A DNA stretch of 64,000 nucleotides, from positions 182,337-246,336 of the forward strand of contig JAHJTV010000038.1 in NCBI GenBank assembly GCA_018829445.1. The letters are read 5' to 3'. A program made the translations under genes and the position numbers. Source of the stretch: a bacterium (lineage in GTDB: Bacteria > SAR324 > XYD2-FULL-50-16). Below are positions 43,438 through 52,207 of the stretch, one piece after another; within the stretch, counting starts at the first letter, position 1; each line of letters begins with the position of its first letter. The notes under the pieces were generated by a model that was given only the letters and a program-made list of their open reading frames with translations, did not search any database and was not told where the DNA came from.

Positions 43438-44433
43438 TTAGAAAACGAAATAATTCTGACCGAGGATTAATCCATTCTTTTTTAGAAATTGGTCGATCTG
43501 TTTCTGCTGCTGATCAGGTGGAATGACGGTATTGATTACCAATGGGTTCTCTAATTCATAGAACCGGTCCAGTGGGTGAATGATCTCTCCATAAATGCCA
43601 CCGTCATATTTGTTGTTTTGCCAATCCATCCAGGTAAAAGGCTGATGGTTGTCCAATAGTTTTTTCGCTACAAGCTTGCCTTTTCTGGCGGTCCCCCAGA
43701 GTACGAGACTCGAATGGGATGTTTTCTCAAATTTCAGGAAGTGGTTCAATTTTAATTCGAAGAAAGCATCCTGTTGGTACGCTTTCAAAGTTCGTGATGC
43801 CCTATTTGGATGTTCGCGCCATAAATGGGTGATGTTTTTTGTCCCGATGATATTGAAGCCGTGGTCACGAAGCTGAAATACCATATCATAATCTTCCGGA
43901 TAATGCATGGAGTCATATCCACCGATCGAAAAAAACTCATCAGCATGCATCATCCAGTTGGGAGAGGCAAGGGTGCACTCGCGATAGATCTCAGCAAAGA
44001 AAGATTCCCGGTCGATCACACCGTTCAACCAGTTCTGGTATTTTAAATATCCGGCAGATATCGGTTGATCGGAAAAATACTGTACCTTTCCCGTGGCAAC
44101 GGATTTGGAAGGTGAACTCTGTAGAATACTCAGAAGGGTTTTCAGCTTATTTTCCGGCATTAAATCGTCGGCATCCATACGAGTCACATATTCTCCGGAG
44201 ATATGCCGCTGGGCAAGGCGCAACGCAGGCAGAATGCCATTTCCTGCGTTTGTAACCCAGTTGATTCGCTGATCGCTTTGTTTGTATTTCTCGATTATTT
44301 CAGTAGTATTATCTGTCGAGTGATCATCGACAATGATCAACTCCCAATCGGGACAGGTTTGTTTGATTACCGATAAAATACAGACCTCTATATACAATCC
44401 GGCATCTTTAGCAGGCACCAGGATTGAAATCAT
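43438..44433 (-). CDS. family 2 glycosyltransferase
   Basis: A 331-residue GT-A-fold enzyme that transfers a sugar from a nucleotide-sugar donor. It begins ISILVPAKDAGLYIEVCILSVIKQTCPDWELIIVDDHSTDNT, with the DxD motif MDADD near residue 90 and HPNRASR near 210. The last 100 residues (LVLWGTARKGKLVAKKLLDNH) look like a Rossmann-like nucleotide-sugar or redox domain, as in some polysaccharide-modifying glycosyltransferases. No other polysaccharide genes are adjacent, so its product is unknown. No clear Shine-Dalgarno precedes the ATG. Confidence 0.92.
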   Translation of the reverse strand: MISILVPAKDAGLYIEVCILSVIKQTCPDWELIIVDDHSTDNTTEIIEKYKQSDQRINWVTNAGNGILPALRLAQRHISGEYVTRMDADDLMPENKLKTLLSILQSSPSKSVATGKVQYFSDQPISAGYLKYQNWLNGVIDRESFFAEIYRECTLASPNWMMHADEFFSIGGYDSMHYPEDYDMVFQLRDHGFNIIGTKNITHLWREHPNRASRTLKAYQQDAFFELKLNHFLKFEKTSHSSLVLWGTARKGKLVAKKLLDNHQPFTWMDWQNNKYDGGIYGEIIHPLDRFYELENPLVINTVIPPDQQQKQIDQFLKKNGLILGQNYFVF

Positions 44434-44533
44434 ATTAAAGTCAGGATTTCAGATCTCAGATAAGGATTGAGCTTCATTTTCTTCAAGATCGAAAAGAATA
44501 CTTGGACACACAAAAAACAGGTTCTTATCATCT

Positions 44534-44908
44534 TTACTGCCCACGTCGGACACTGCTTTTTAGTTTTACGGCAAAACCCGTCGCTTTCCATGTTGCCTTC
44601 GAATATATCCAACCGAGAATCGAAGTCACTTCGGAATCGTATGAGTAATTCATGATTTCATCCCCGCCGATTTTTTCAGCCTCTTTCAGGAGAGCTTGGT
44701 AACCCTTTCCGCCAATCATCAGAACACCGAACCACAACGTTGTTTCTCCAGTAACCGACACACGATCAATGACTTCAAAATCGTTGCTGTTCAGTTGAAA
44801 TACGGTTCCCGTTTGAATGATGCCTGCTTTTTCGGTTGAAGTGTAGATACAGCCAGACAGGCTGATCATCAATCCCATAATCGCAATTACAATCACTGAA
44901 TGCTTCAT
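44534..44908 (-). CDS. small lipoprotein
   Basis: A 124-residue exported lipoprotein. The signal sequence MKHSVIVIAIMGLMISLSGC ends in lipobox LSGC (Cys20). The mature part has an FQLNSNDFEVIDRVSVTGETTLWFG beta segment and EAEKIGGDEIMNYSYDSEV. The style matches small TRL- or DUF6567-like lipoproteins, but I cannot assign it firmly. ATG at 44908, 7 nt after AAGGAGG, is preferred over the frame to 44959. Confidence 0.85.
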   Translation of the reverse strand: MKHSVIVIAIMGLMISLSGCIYTSTEKAGIIQTGTVFQLNSNDFEVIDRVSVTGETTLWFGVLMIGGKGYQALLKEAEKIGGDEIMNYSYDSEVTSILGWIYSKATWKATGFAVKLKSSVRRGQ

Positions 44909-45344
44909 TGTTTTACCTCCTTGAGTCATATTCAACAAATGATCAAATGATCTGATCATAGAAAAAATCTGAAGTATAGCGACCTTAAAAATGAATTCGG
45001 ATTCACATTTAAGTTTTCATCCGTAAAAGTGCTTAATGGCAATGCATCACATTATAATAACGGGTCTGCGTAAATGTATATTATTTATTTTTTGTAGTGC
45101 AGAATTCCCGAATAACGAAAGGGCAAAGCAGGTTTGCTGCTTTGTCTACAAGGAATATGAAGCCAGCATAAAGGAGTTTCAAACGAAATTCATCAACCCT
45201 CAATAAACAACTCGAAAACAGAAATTCTTAAAAGACAGAGTCCTGCCAGAGGAAGATGCAAATCTGAAAAAATCCATTTACGCATTTACACAAGTCTGCC
45301 TCCCTTTTCAACAGGGGAAATCAAACTGGAGGTGCTCGTATCCC
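44909..45344. other. intergenic region with hairpin and relic
   Basis: About 436 bp. It has a hairpin CAAAGCAG, GTTTG, CTGCTTTG (45124-45144) and the LKKSI relic copy 2 (45228-45299). The hairpin recalls the CAGGGAC hairpin at 27870-27898, since both sit beside CTTTGTC. No gene is visible. Confidence 0.5.
45228..45299 (+). pseudogene. relic coding fragment with LKKSI motif, copy 2
   Basis: It aligns in frame with 42288-42359 (LKD.VL.EE.A.LKKSI.AFT..C). Nucleotide similarity covers the whole 72 bp, so it is a repeat as well as a relic. It has no start codon or ribosome binding site of its own. Confidence 0.4.
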
Positions 45345-47675
45345 CTATAGTTTAAAAGGATTGAGGTGGTATTCTCTGATGATTTCGGTTGTTTTTACCA
45401 GATTTTTCATAAAATCATCCATCTGATTGGGGATTTTCCGAAACACCCGATGACCATACAGATTCACCTTTTCTATATTAATATCCTCATCGGCTGTAAT
45501 GCTGATAAGGTGGGATTCCGGGTAGCGTGCTTTTAGGTCTGCAGCGGCATCATGACCGATACCGTCGGGAAGATTAACATCAAGAAAGCAGATATGGGGA
45601 GAGTAAAGTGGATTTTGTGCCAGATAGTCCTTCATCTCTTTAATGGTCTGGAACGATAGGATATCAACATAGGACAGAATATCTTCAAAATGCTCCTCAA
45701 TCATTTTCACCAGGACTTTGTCATCTTCCAGCAGTAAGACATTGGTTCGCTGACCACTGAACTCCTGTTCCGCCTGCAGGCTGTTTTTATGGATGGCAAC
45801 AAAGGCATCATAGTGATCCAGGAATATCTTCAACATTTTCGGATCAAATGATTGAAGCGGATTCAGTCGCTGATCACCTTCTTTTAACACGGTCATGGCA
45901 TCTTTATATGAAAATGCTTTTTTATAACTTCTTTTTGAGATAAGTGCGTCAAACACATCCACAATGGCAGTTATTCTGGCTGCCAGAGGGATGGCTCGCC
46001 CCTTCAACCCATCGGGATAACCTGTTCCGTTCCATTTTTCGTGATGAAACATGGCGATTTCGTTTGCCATCTTAAAATCCGGATTTCTACCGATAATAAT
46101 GGAGCCGTACAAGGTATGATTTTTAATCGATTCAAATTCTTCATCAGTCAGCCTGCCGTTTTTATTCAACATGGCAGAAGTAATATGGATCTTGCCGACG
46201 TCATGCAATTGAGCTGATATCTGAATATCCTTTTGATACTGCTCATTCATCCCAACAAGGTTTGACAGAAGTTGACTATAATTCCCAATTCGTATGGTAT
46301 GATCTCCCGTATCCTGATCAAAAACTTCAGCAGCCCTGGCCAATGTTCCCACAGCATACTGAAACAATCTTTCCAGAGATTTTTCACTTGCCAGTCTTTC
46401 CGTTACATCCCTGATAATACCACGAAAACCAGCATTAATTTCCCCATCTTTGATCAGGGATATGGAGGATTCCAGGAATTTCTGCGGACCGTCCGGTCCA
46501 GGAACTTCCCACTTCATCATGGGTGCAGTTTTACCTGACTTGGAGACATATTCCAGTGTTTTTTCCAGTTTACTAATATCAACCTTTTTCTCCAATAGTC
46601 CGAACTTCTTATCAACCAGTTTATCCTTCGATGCATCCAGAATTTTGGCCAGGGAATCATTCAAAAACTTAAGATTCCCATTCATATCCAGTTCGTAATA
46701 CCCCTCCTCTATATTCTCCAGTATTGAACGATACTTCTCTTCGCTTTTCTGCAGTCGCTTTTTGGCTTCCTGTTTCTCGTCAATCTCCTGCAAAAGATGA
46801 TCATTGATCTTCTTCAAATCATTCGTCCTTTCCTTTACAATGCCTTCAAGATCATCCTTGTGCTTTCTTAATTCCTCTTCTATCTCTTTTTGATCTGTTA
46901 TTTCCCGCCTTATCAAGGTGACACCGCTGATCTCGTCTTCATCTCTAATCGGCCCTACCCGGGTTGCATACCAGGTCGGATTGCCATTTGCATCCGGTAG
47001 CTTAATCTCATAACTGGATATTTGACCGGTTTCAAATACCGATTCAATTTTGTTTTTAACTGACTCTTTGAATTCGTCAGGGATAAAATCATAGATGTTG
47101 TTTCTCTCACTACTGGCTTGTGAACCTGCAATCGGTCGATTGATAAAGACAATATCGCCATTTCGATTCGCATGGATGATTATGTCCGGAGAATTATCGA
47201 TCAGGGATCGATATTTCTCTTCACTGGTCTTTAGCGACTCCTCAGATTGCTTCCTTTTTTCCTCTTCCATGACCAGACGAATATGCACATTAACCTTTGC
47301 CTGCAATTCGGCATGATCAAACGGTTTTATCAGATAGTCATCTCCCTTGACCTCATAAGCCTTCAGCCGGTCATTCAGACTTGCCTTTGCCGACAGAAAT
47401 AAAACCTTTATATCAGATAACTTTTTATCTTCACGGATGCGTCTGCAAACCTCATAACCATCCATTTCCGGCATCATGATATCAAGTAGAACAACGTGAG
47501 GCATAATCTTATGAATCTCAGCTAATGCTTCACTACCAGATTCAAACATATAAGTCTCGTAGTTGTTGTCTAATATCTCCGAAACCAGATCGCGTGATGA
47601 TGGGTTGTCATCAATAATCATAACCCGGTACTGCTTGTTTGATGAGTCCATGGATATTTGGCTTTGCTGAATCAT
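45345..47675 (-). CDS. REC-PAS-PAS-HD-GYP-REC response regulator (probable c-di-GMP phosphodiesterase)
   Basis: A 776-residue soluble signalling protein. The N-terminal receiver (about 17-135) has phosphoacceptor Asp65 in LLDIMMPEMDG. Two PAS domains follow (about 145-270 and 310-430), linked by a coiled coil. The HD-GYP domain (about 445-600) has LHDVGKIHI (H491, D492) and HHEKWNGTGYPDG, the full signature of c-di-GMP hydrolases. A second receiver (about 640-760) has Asp699 in CFLDVNLPDG. A receiver at each end of an HD-GYP protein is uncommon. It stands alone, and the partner kinases are unknown. The start has no obvious ribosome binding site; the Met at residue 9 is an alternative. Confidence 0.93.
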   Translation of the reverse strand: MIQQSQISMDSSNKQYRVMIIDDNPSSRDLVSEILDNNYETYMFESGSEALAEIHKIMPHVVLLDIMMPEMDGYEVCRRIREDKKLSDIKVLFLSAKASLNDRLKAYEVKGDDYLIKPFDHAELQAKVNVHIRLVMEEEKRKQSEESLKTSEEKYRSLIDNSPDIIIHANRNGDIVFINRPIAGSQASSERNNIYDFIPDEFKESVKNKIESVFETGQISSYEIKLPDANGNPTWYATRVGPIRDEDEISGVTLIRREITDQKEIEEELRKHKDDLEGIVKERTNDLKKINDHLLQEIDEKQEAKKRLQKSEEKYRSILENIEEGYYELDMNGNLKFLNDSLAKILDASKDKLVDKKFGLLEKKVDISKLEKTLEYVSKSGKTAPMMKWEVPGPDGPQKFLESSISLIKDGEINAGFRGIIRDVTERLASEKSLERLFQYAVGTLARAAEVFDQDTGDHTIRIGNYSQLLSNLVGMNEQYQKDIQISAQLHDVGKIHITSAMLNKNGRLTDEEFESIKNHTLYGSIIIGRNPDFKMANEIAMFHHEKWNGTGYPDGLKGRAIPLAARITAIVDVFDALISKRSYKKAFSYKDAMTVLKEGDQRLNPLQSFDPKMLKIFLDHYDAFVAIHKNSLQAEQEFSGQRTNVLLLEDDKVLVKMIEEHFEDILSYVDILSFQTIKEMKDYLAQNPLYSPHICFLDVNLPDGIGHDAAADLKARYPESHLISITADEDINIEKVNLYGHRVFRKIPNQMDDFMKNLVKTTEIIREYHLNPFKL

Positions 47676-48219
47676 TTAATATCGGAAAAAAATGAGTACT
47701 TATGCAACAACCGCCTTAGAATCATTTTACTTTGAGAATTATTGACCATTGCGTTGTAGCTAATCTGCCGTAATTGCATCTCTGCTACTAACTATCCGTT
47801 TTAAACAAATATGTCCATTCTTGATTGGATTGGTATAGATTATGTCACATTGTAAATACGGCAAACAACTCCAATAATAAATACCAGTATCTCTTAATTC
47901 AAAAAGTTACCGCATATAACTTCAGTAGGTTAAGATTGCCATAACGACTTATAAAGGCGATAAGCAACCGCCAAATCAATATTTTAGATCGTAATAATAC
48001 TATAGAAAAATAAATGGCGAAAAGACCGCATAACCTGAAAATCTATCCTGGATTTTACTACTCAAGATCGACACTCTCTTTTTAATCGAAACATGCATCA
48101 ATGTAATTTGATTAAAAACCATATGAGCCAAAGGTCATAAAACTGAAGAATAAAGATATAAAGATGATCAGGAAAATGGTTGACTTTTTGTGATCAGGTA
48201 TTATAAAAAATAGCAACTA

Positions 48220-48233
48220 ACTGAGCGCTCAGT
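48220..48233. promoter_or_regulatory. TetR-type operator candidate
   Basis: ACTGAGCGCTCAGT is a perfect 14-bp palindrome, extended by further T/A-rich bases, about 170 bp upstream of the dehydrogenase start. Such TGAnCGnTCA cores are typical of TetR regulators of fatty-acid genes. No regulator gene is adjacent. Confidence 0.55.
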
Positions 48234-48334
48234 CACATTGATATAAATTCGTATATTTACTTGTAATATTAAAAGGATATCTGTTGATTCCGGATCAGAA
48301 TATTGGTTTTCTTGGTGGCACTGCATTAAGCCGG

Positions 48335-48373
48335 ATCCGTGTTCCAAAATTACATCGTATTTAGAACACGGAT
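48335..48373 (+). promoter_or_regulatory. 10-bp inverted repeat in the dehydrogenase leader
   Basis: ATCCGTGTTC (48335-48344), 19-nt loop, GAACACGGAT (48364-48373), ending 22 bp before the ribosome binding site. It could be an operator or a leader hairpin. Confidence 0.5.
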
Positions 48374-48405
48374 TCAGACAGGACATTTTTATAAAGGAGG
48401 CATCC

Positions 48406-49554
48406 GTGGATTTTGATCTTACTGCTGAACAGGAAATGATTCGAAAAGAGGTTAGAAAATTTGCAGAAAAGGAGATTCTTCCCGTTGCACTGGAGCTTGA
48501 CGAAAAGGAGGAATTCTCAGCAAAGCTAACCAGGATGATGGGTGAGATCGGTCTTTTTGGCATGTTTGTTTTAGAAGATTATGAGGGACAGGGATTGGAT
48601 TATATCTCCTATATAATTGCCGTTGAAGAATTGGCAAGGGTTGATGGATCACAAGCAGCCACGGTGGCGGCAGGGAATTCATTGGGGATCGGTCCCATTT
48701 ACTATTTTGGTTCCGAAGAACAGAAAAAAAAATACTTGCCCAAACTCTGTAGCGGCGAAGGATTATGGGGGTTCGGACTTACAGAGCCCACTGCCGGATC
48801 AGATGCGGGGGGCAGTAAGACAAGTGCGGTTCGTGATGGTGATGATTGGATCATCAATGGTTCCAAGATTTTTATTACCAACGCGGCTTGTGAACTCAGC
48901 CTGGGAGTCACGGTTCAGGCTGTTACGGGTGTACGTGATAACGGTAAGCCGGAATACACCTGTTTTCTGGTGGAAAATGGCACTCCCGGCTTCAAAACCA
49001 ATCCCATGCACGGAAAAATGATGTGGCGGGCATCAAATACGGCGGAACTCTTTTTTGATGATGTCAGAGTGACGAAGGATAATGTTTTGGGAAAAATAGG
49101 AGATGGTTTTCATCAAATGCTGCAAACCCTGGATGGTGGAAGGCTGTCAATTGGTGCCATGGGACTGGGTGGAGCACAGGGTTCTTACGAAATGGCCTTG
49201 GCATATGCGAAAAAAAGGGAGCAGTTTGGTCAGCCCATTTCCAAATTTCAGGCCATTGCCTTCAAACTTGCGGACAGTGCAGTCGAGATAGAATGTGCGA
49301 GAAATCTTTTATACAAGGCTTGCTGGTTGAGAAGTCAGAAGCGGTCCTTTGAAAAAGAAGCCGCCATGGCAAAATTATACTGTTCCGAATTAATGGGCAG
49401 AGTTGCCAATCATGCGGTTCAGATACACGGTGGACACGGTTTGATGAAAGAAAATCATGTGGAGAGGTTCTATAGAGATCAGAAGCTCCTTGATATAGGT
49501 GAAGGTACATCTGAGGTTCAACGTTTGGTTATTTCCAGGTATATCGGCTGTTAG
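48406..49554 (+). CDS. short/medium-chain acyl-CoA dehydrogenase (butyryl-CoA-type)
   Basis: A 382-residue FAD enzyme, the only canonical acyl-CoA dehydrogenase in the window. It has FGLTEPTAGSDAGG, NGSKIFITNA, KKREQFGQPISKFQ and HGGHGLMKENHVERFYRDQKLLDIGEGTSEVQR, with the catalytic Glu in GEGTSE. It should oxidise saturated acyl-CoA to trans-2-enoyl-CoA and pass electrons to ETF, which is not encoded here. The start is GTG at 48406, 5 nt after GGAGG. It is a monocistronic-looking gene preceded by two candidate operator elements. Confidence 0.96.
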   Translation: MDFDLTAEQEMIRKEVRKFAEKEILPVALELDEKEEFSAKLTRMMGEIGLFGMFVLEDYEGQGLDYISYIIAVEELARVDGSQAATVAAGNSLGIGPIYYFGSEEQKKKYLPKLCSGEGLWGFGLTEPTAGSDAGGSKTSAVRDGDDWIINGSKIFITNAACELSLGVTVQAVTGVRDNGKPEYTCFLVENGTPGFKTNPMHGKMMWRASNTAELFFDDVRVTKDNVLGKIGDGFHQMLQTLDGGRLSIGAMGLGGAQGSYEMALAYAKKREQFGQPISKFQAIAFKLADSAVEIECARNLLYKACWLRSQKRSFEKEAAMAKLYCSELMGRVANHAVQIHGGHGLMKENHVERFYRDQKLLDIGEGTSEVQRLVISRYIGC

Positions 49555-49911
49555 CCGATTATGCTACTTAATTGACAAACTGAATAGGGACAAAACCGGA
49601 TAAGAGGAGGGAGTTCAGAAAGGTGGTCTGCCGGAAGATTTCACCTTTGTTTAATAGTCAAAATTAATCACAGGCTATATTGTCATTGCGAGTGCAACAT
49701 TTCATCGTTATAGTGAGAAAAAAACGGAAAGCTGTTTTCGAACTCCTTTGCCGCCAATGACGTTTAAATGGAAAGATTTGGAGATCGTCCCGATCAGTTG
49801 GTTTTGTTTCTTATCGGCTAACTGCTAATCGCTGACAGCTAAAAACTTGCAATGACAACGCGGTATTTTTTAATAATACCGTTGCCTATCAGACAACCCG
49901 AGGAGTTGATA
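49555..49911. other. intergenic region with dispersed repeats
   Basis: About 357 bp. It contains a TGTCATTGCGAGTGCAAC stretch typical of proteobacterial dispersed palindromes (about 49681) and a GCTAATCGCTAA-type copy at 49815-49846. No gene is visible. Confidence 0.5.
49815..49846. repeat. GCTAATCGCTAA-type repeat
   Basis: CGGCTAACTGCTAATCGCTG followed by ACAGCTAAAA, about 65 bp before the XRE-cupin start. Confidence 0.55.
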
Positions 49912-50550
49912 ATGAAAAAAGATGATCAGGTGCCTCATATCAATGTGGATTATTTCTCCGATTTGACCGGTGATGTTGCCTTGTCCGGGGAACACAGTGT
50001 TGAAGCCATTGGAGAAAAAATATTCAAACTGCGCGAAGAGAAAGGGATCTCCCTTGATGAATTGTCCAACATGACTGGATTTGATATTGATGTGCTGGCC
50101 AGCATTGAAAAAAATGAACTTCAACCCCAGCTTGGGACCATCATCAAGCTTTCACAAGCCCTTGACAGTGCCTTTGGCAGGTTAATCTCCGGTGTTGGTA
50201 CTAAACTCTTCTCCATAACCAGGCGCAATGAAGCCAAAACCATCTCCCGCTCAACCTCGCGCAAAAGCAAAAAACAGATATATACCTATAAAAGTCTGGC
50301 TCCCGAAGTGAAGGGACGACACATGGAATCCATGATTGTACAACTGGAGGAGAATCCGGATGACGAACCTTCCATTCATGAGGGGGAAGAGTTTATTTAT
50401 GTTTTGGCGGGGATGGTTTCTCTTAAAATCGCAGAGGATCAGTTTGATCTGGAACCCGGCGACAGTGTCTATTATCTCTCAACCACTCCGCACCTGATAG
50501 CAGCAAAAGAGGGCAAAGCCACCATTCTGGCAGTAATATATGGTGGTTAA
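49912..50550 (+). CDS. XRE-family transcriptional regulator with cupin domain
   Basis: A 212-residue DNA-binding regulator. The helix-turn-helix spans about 31-85 (IFKLREEKGISLDELSNMTGFDIDVLASIEKNELQPQLGTI). The C-terminal cupin (about 130-212) includes HEGEEFIYVLAGMVSLKI and LEPGDSVYYLSTTPHL. Such proteins regulate amino-acid, polyamine or acyl-CoA ligase genes, with the cupin as ligand sensor. The start is ATG at 49912 with AGGAG 6 nt upstream; the frame to 49852 is non-coding extension. A GC-rich hairpin follows the stop (50564-50582). Confidence 0.94.
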   Translation: MKKDDQVPHINVDYFSDLTGDVALSGEHSVEAIGEKIFKLREEKGISLDELSNMTGFDIDVLASIEKNELQPQLGTIIKLSQALDSAFGRLISGVGTKLFSITRRNEAKTISRSTSRKSKKQIYTYKSLAPEVKGRHMESMIVQLEENPDDEPSIHEGEEFIYVLAGMVSLKIAEDQFDLEPGDSVYYLSTTPHLIAAKEGKATILAVIYGG

Positions 50551-50909
50551 ATCAAGTTAAAACGGGGGAAACCATTTCCCCCCCTTAAATTCGAACCTTC
50601 CCAACCTTTTTGGGCTTTCGCTACGTTTTACTGACATTTTTTGCTCCCCAACCGATACTTCACAGGTCTCTGTCTGTTTTTTTACTTAACAGCCGTCTGA
50701 TTTGACACTTTTTCAATAATCATCAAGCAACTGTTTTTGTGTTACTTCTCCTGTTAAAAAACATGCTATTTGCACTCCCCCTTGGAATGGCTTAAACTGA
50801 AACCAGGTTCACAGAAATCTCTCGCAATATTTCCGGGGCTCTCAGATTTTAGCCTCCTTCCGGCATGATTTACGATTTCCTTTATTAAATTAAAACAGAA
50901 GGAGAAGAA
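50551..50909. other. intergenic region upstream of the AlaX gene
   Basis: About 359 bp. It holds the hairpin at 50564-50582 and otherwise nothing recognisable apart from a probable promoter for the next gene. Confidence 0.45.
50564..50582 (+). terminator. hairpin after the XRE-cupin gene
   Basis: GGGGGAAA (50564-50571), CCA, TTTCCCCC (50575-50582). The stem is perfect but no T-run follows, so it is a weak terminator candidate. Confidence 0.45.
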
Positions 50910-51632
50910 TTGACAACGGATCTGTATACCAATGACAGTTATCTGAAGGAGTTTGATGCAACAGTTGAAGCTATCAACGAAGAGGAAGGATATATCATCC
51001 TGAACCAATCAGCCTTCTACCCGGGTGGCGGTGGACAACCCTGTGATTATGGGGTGATCCTTTTTGGGGACCAACAATGTCGGATTACCAAAACCAAAAA
51101 GAATGGAAACGACAGCCTGCATTTCACTCCCGATCCACTCCCCTCCAAAGGAACAGAGGTCAAAGGTATTATTGACTGGGATAGACGGTATCAGTTGATG
51201 AGAACTCACTCAGCGCTTCACGTTATGTGCGGTGTGATCTGGCGAGATTACCAGGCTCAGGTGACTGGTGGTAATATGGAGCCATGCAAGGGAAGACTCG
51301 ATTTTGAGCTTGAGTCTTTTTCAGCTGAATTGGTCCGGGAAATAGAGGAGAAGATCAACCTGGAGGTACAGCAGAAACGACCGGTTACCATTTCCGTCCT
51401 GCCAAGAGAGAAAGCTTTTCAAATCCCGGATCTGATTCGTACAAAAATAAACCTGCTTCCTGAAAGCCTGAAGGAGGTCAGAGTCGTCACAATTGACGGT
51501 CTGGATATTCAAGCCGATGGTGGTACTCATGTAGCAGACACGAAGGAGATTGGCGCTGTTCGTATCGTAAAGCATAAAAGCAAAGGCCGCATCAACAAAC
51601 GAATTGAAATCTCACTGGAACCAAACGGATAG
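50910..51632 (+). CDS. alaX: AlaX-type alanyl-tRNA editing hydrolase
   Basis: A 240-residue trans-editing enzyme that hydrolyses Ser or Gly mischarged on tRNA-Ala. It matches the medium AlaX form: FYPGGGGQPCDYG near residue 37, zinc ligands in RTHSALHVMCG (H100, H104), and QADGGTHVADTKEIG near 201-215 with His207, followed by KGRINKRIEISL. The DGGTH in place of CGGTH is usual in this subgroup (from memory). The start is TTG at 50910, 5 nt after GGAG. The DUF2007 gene follows 8 bp later, so the two are probably co-transcribed. Confidence 0.93.
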   Translation: MTTDLYTNDSYLKEFDATVEAINEEEGYIILNQSAFYPGGGGQPCDYGVILFGDQQCRITKTKKNGNDSLHFTPDPLPSKGTEVKGIIDWDRRYQLMRTHSALHVMCGVIWRDYQAQVTGGNMEPCKGRLDFELESFSAELVREIEEKINLEVQQKRPVTISVLPREKAFQIPDLIRTKINLLPESLKEVRVVTIDGLDIQADGGTHVADTKEIGAVRIVKHKSKGRINKRIEISLEPNG

Positions 51633-51640
51633 TAAACATT

Positions 51641-51985
51641 ATGAAAAATACCTTTCCCGGATTAGTTGAGATCTGCACCGTGTACAATCACCTGGATGCG
51701 GAAATAGCCAAAGGCATTCTTGAAGAAAACGACATTCAGGCTTTTATTCGTAAGGATGATTGCGGAGGAATGGAACCACAACTTCAAATAACCGAAGGAA
51801 TTAAAATTTTGGTGAATTCGCAGGATAAAGATAAAGCTCTCTCGATTATTGAGTACACCACTAAGGTAACAAAGGAACACTCTTCACCCGAGGTTGCCAT
51901 TCTTACTTGGAACTGTAAACAGTGTGGGGAAGAACTTGAAGAGCAATTTACTGCCTGTTGGAACTGCTCCACCCTCAGATCTTGA
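51641..51985 (+). CDS. DUF2007-type small protein with C-terminal zinc ribbon
   Basis: A 114-residue soluble protein. The N-terminal DUF2007 (ferredoxin-like fold, formerly 'signal transducing protein') is seen as VEICTVYNHLDAEIAKGILEENDIQAFIRKDDCGG..., ending in KILVNSQDKDKALSII. A zinc ribbon follows: CKQC (about 93-96) and CWNC (about 107-110). The function of the family is unknown. It starts 8 bp after the AlaX stop, and the pairing may be purely operonic. Confidence 0.88.
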   Translation: MKNTFPGLVEICTVYNHLDAEIAKGILEENDIQAFIRKDDCGGMEPQLQITEGIKILVNSQDKDKALSIIEYTTKVTKEHSSPEVAILTWNCKQCGEELEEQFTACWNCSTLRS

Positions 51986-52207
51986 TGCCAGTACTCTCGC
52001 TAAAACGCTTCGTCTCCCGGTTGGATAATCATACCGGTTATATTGGATTGGTTATCCGGGATTTATCCGCCGCATCACCTCTACCCTTATCCAATCAGGT
52101 CTCAAAATAGGAACTTATTTTCTAATGTTGCATCCGCTAGCCTTTCATTATACAATAAGGAACTTGAGATCACACAAGTCAATATCTCACTCAAGACTTT
52201 TTATTCA

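Larger units (their letters stand above)
47676..48405. other. intergenic region upstream of acyl-CoA dehydrogenase
   Basis: About 730 bp of A+T-rich DNA between divergent genes. It contains an operator-like palindrome (48220-48233), an inverted repeat in the dehydrogenase leader (48335-48373) and otherwise nothing recognisable. The minus-strand frame at 48201-48563 is a shadow that overlaps the dehydrogenase start. Confidence 0.5.
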
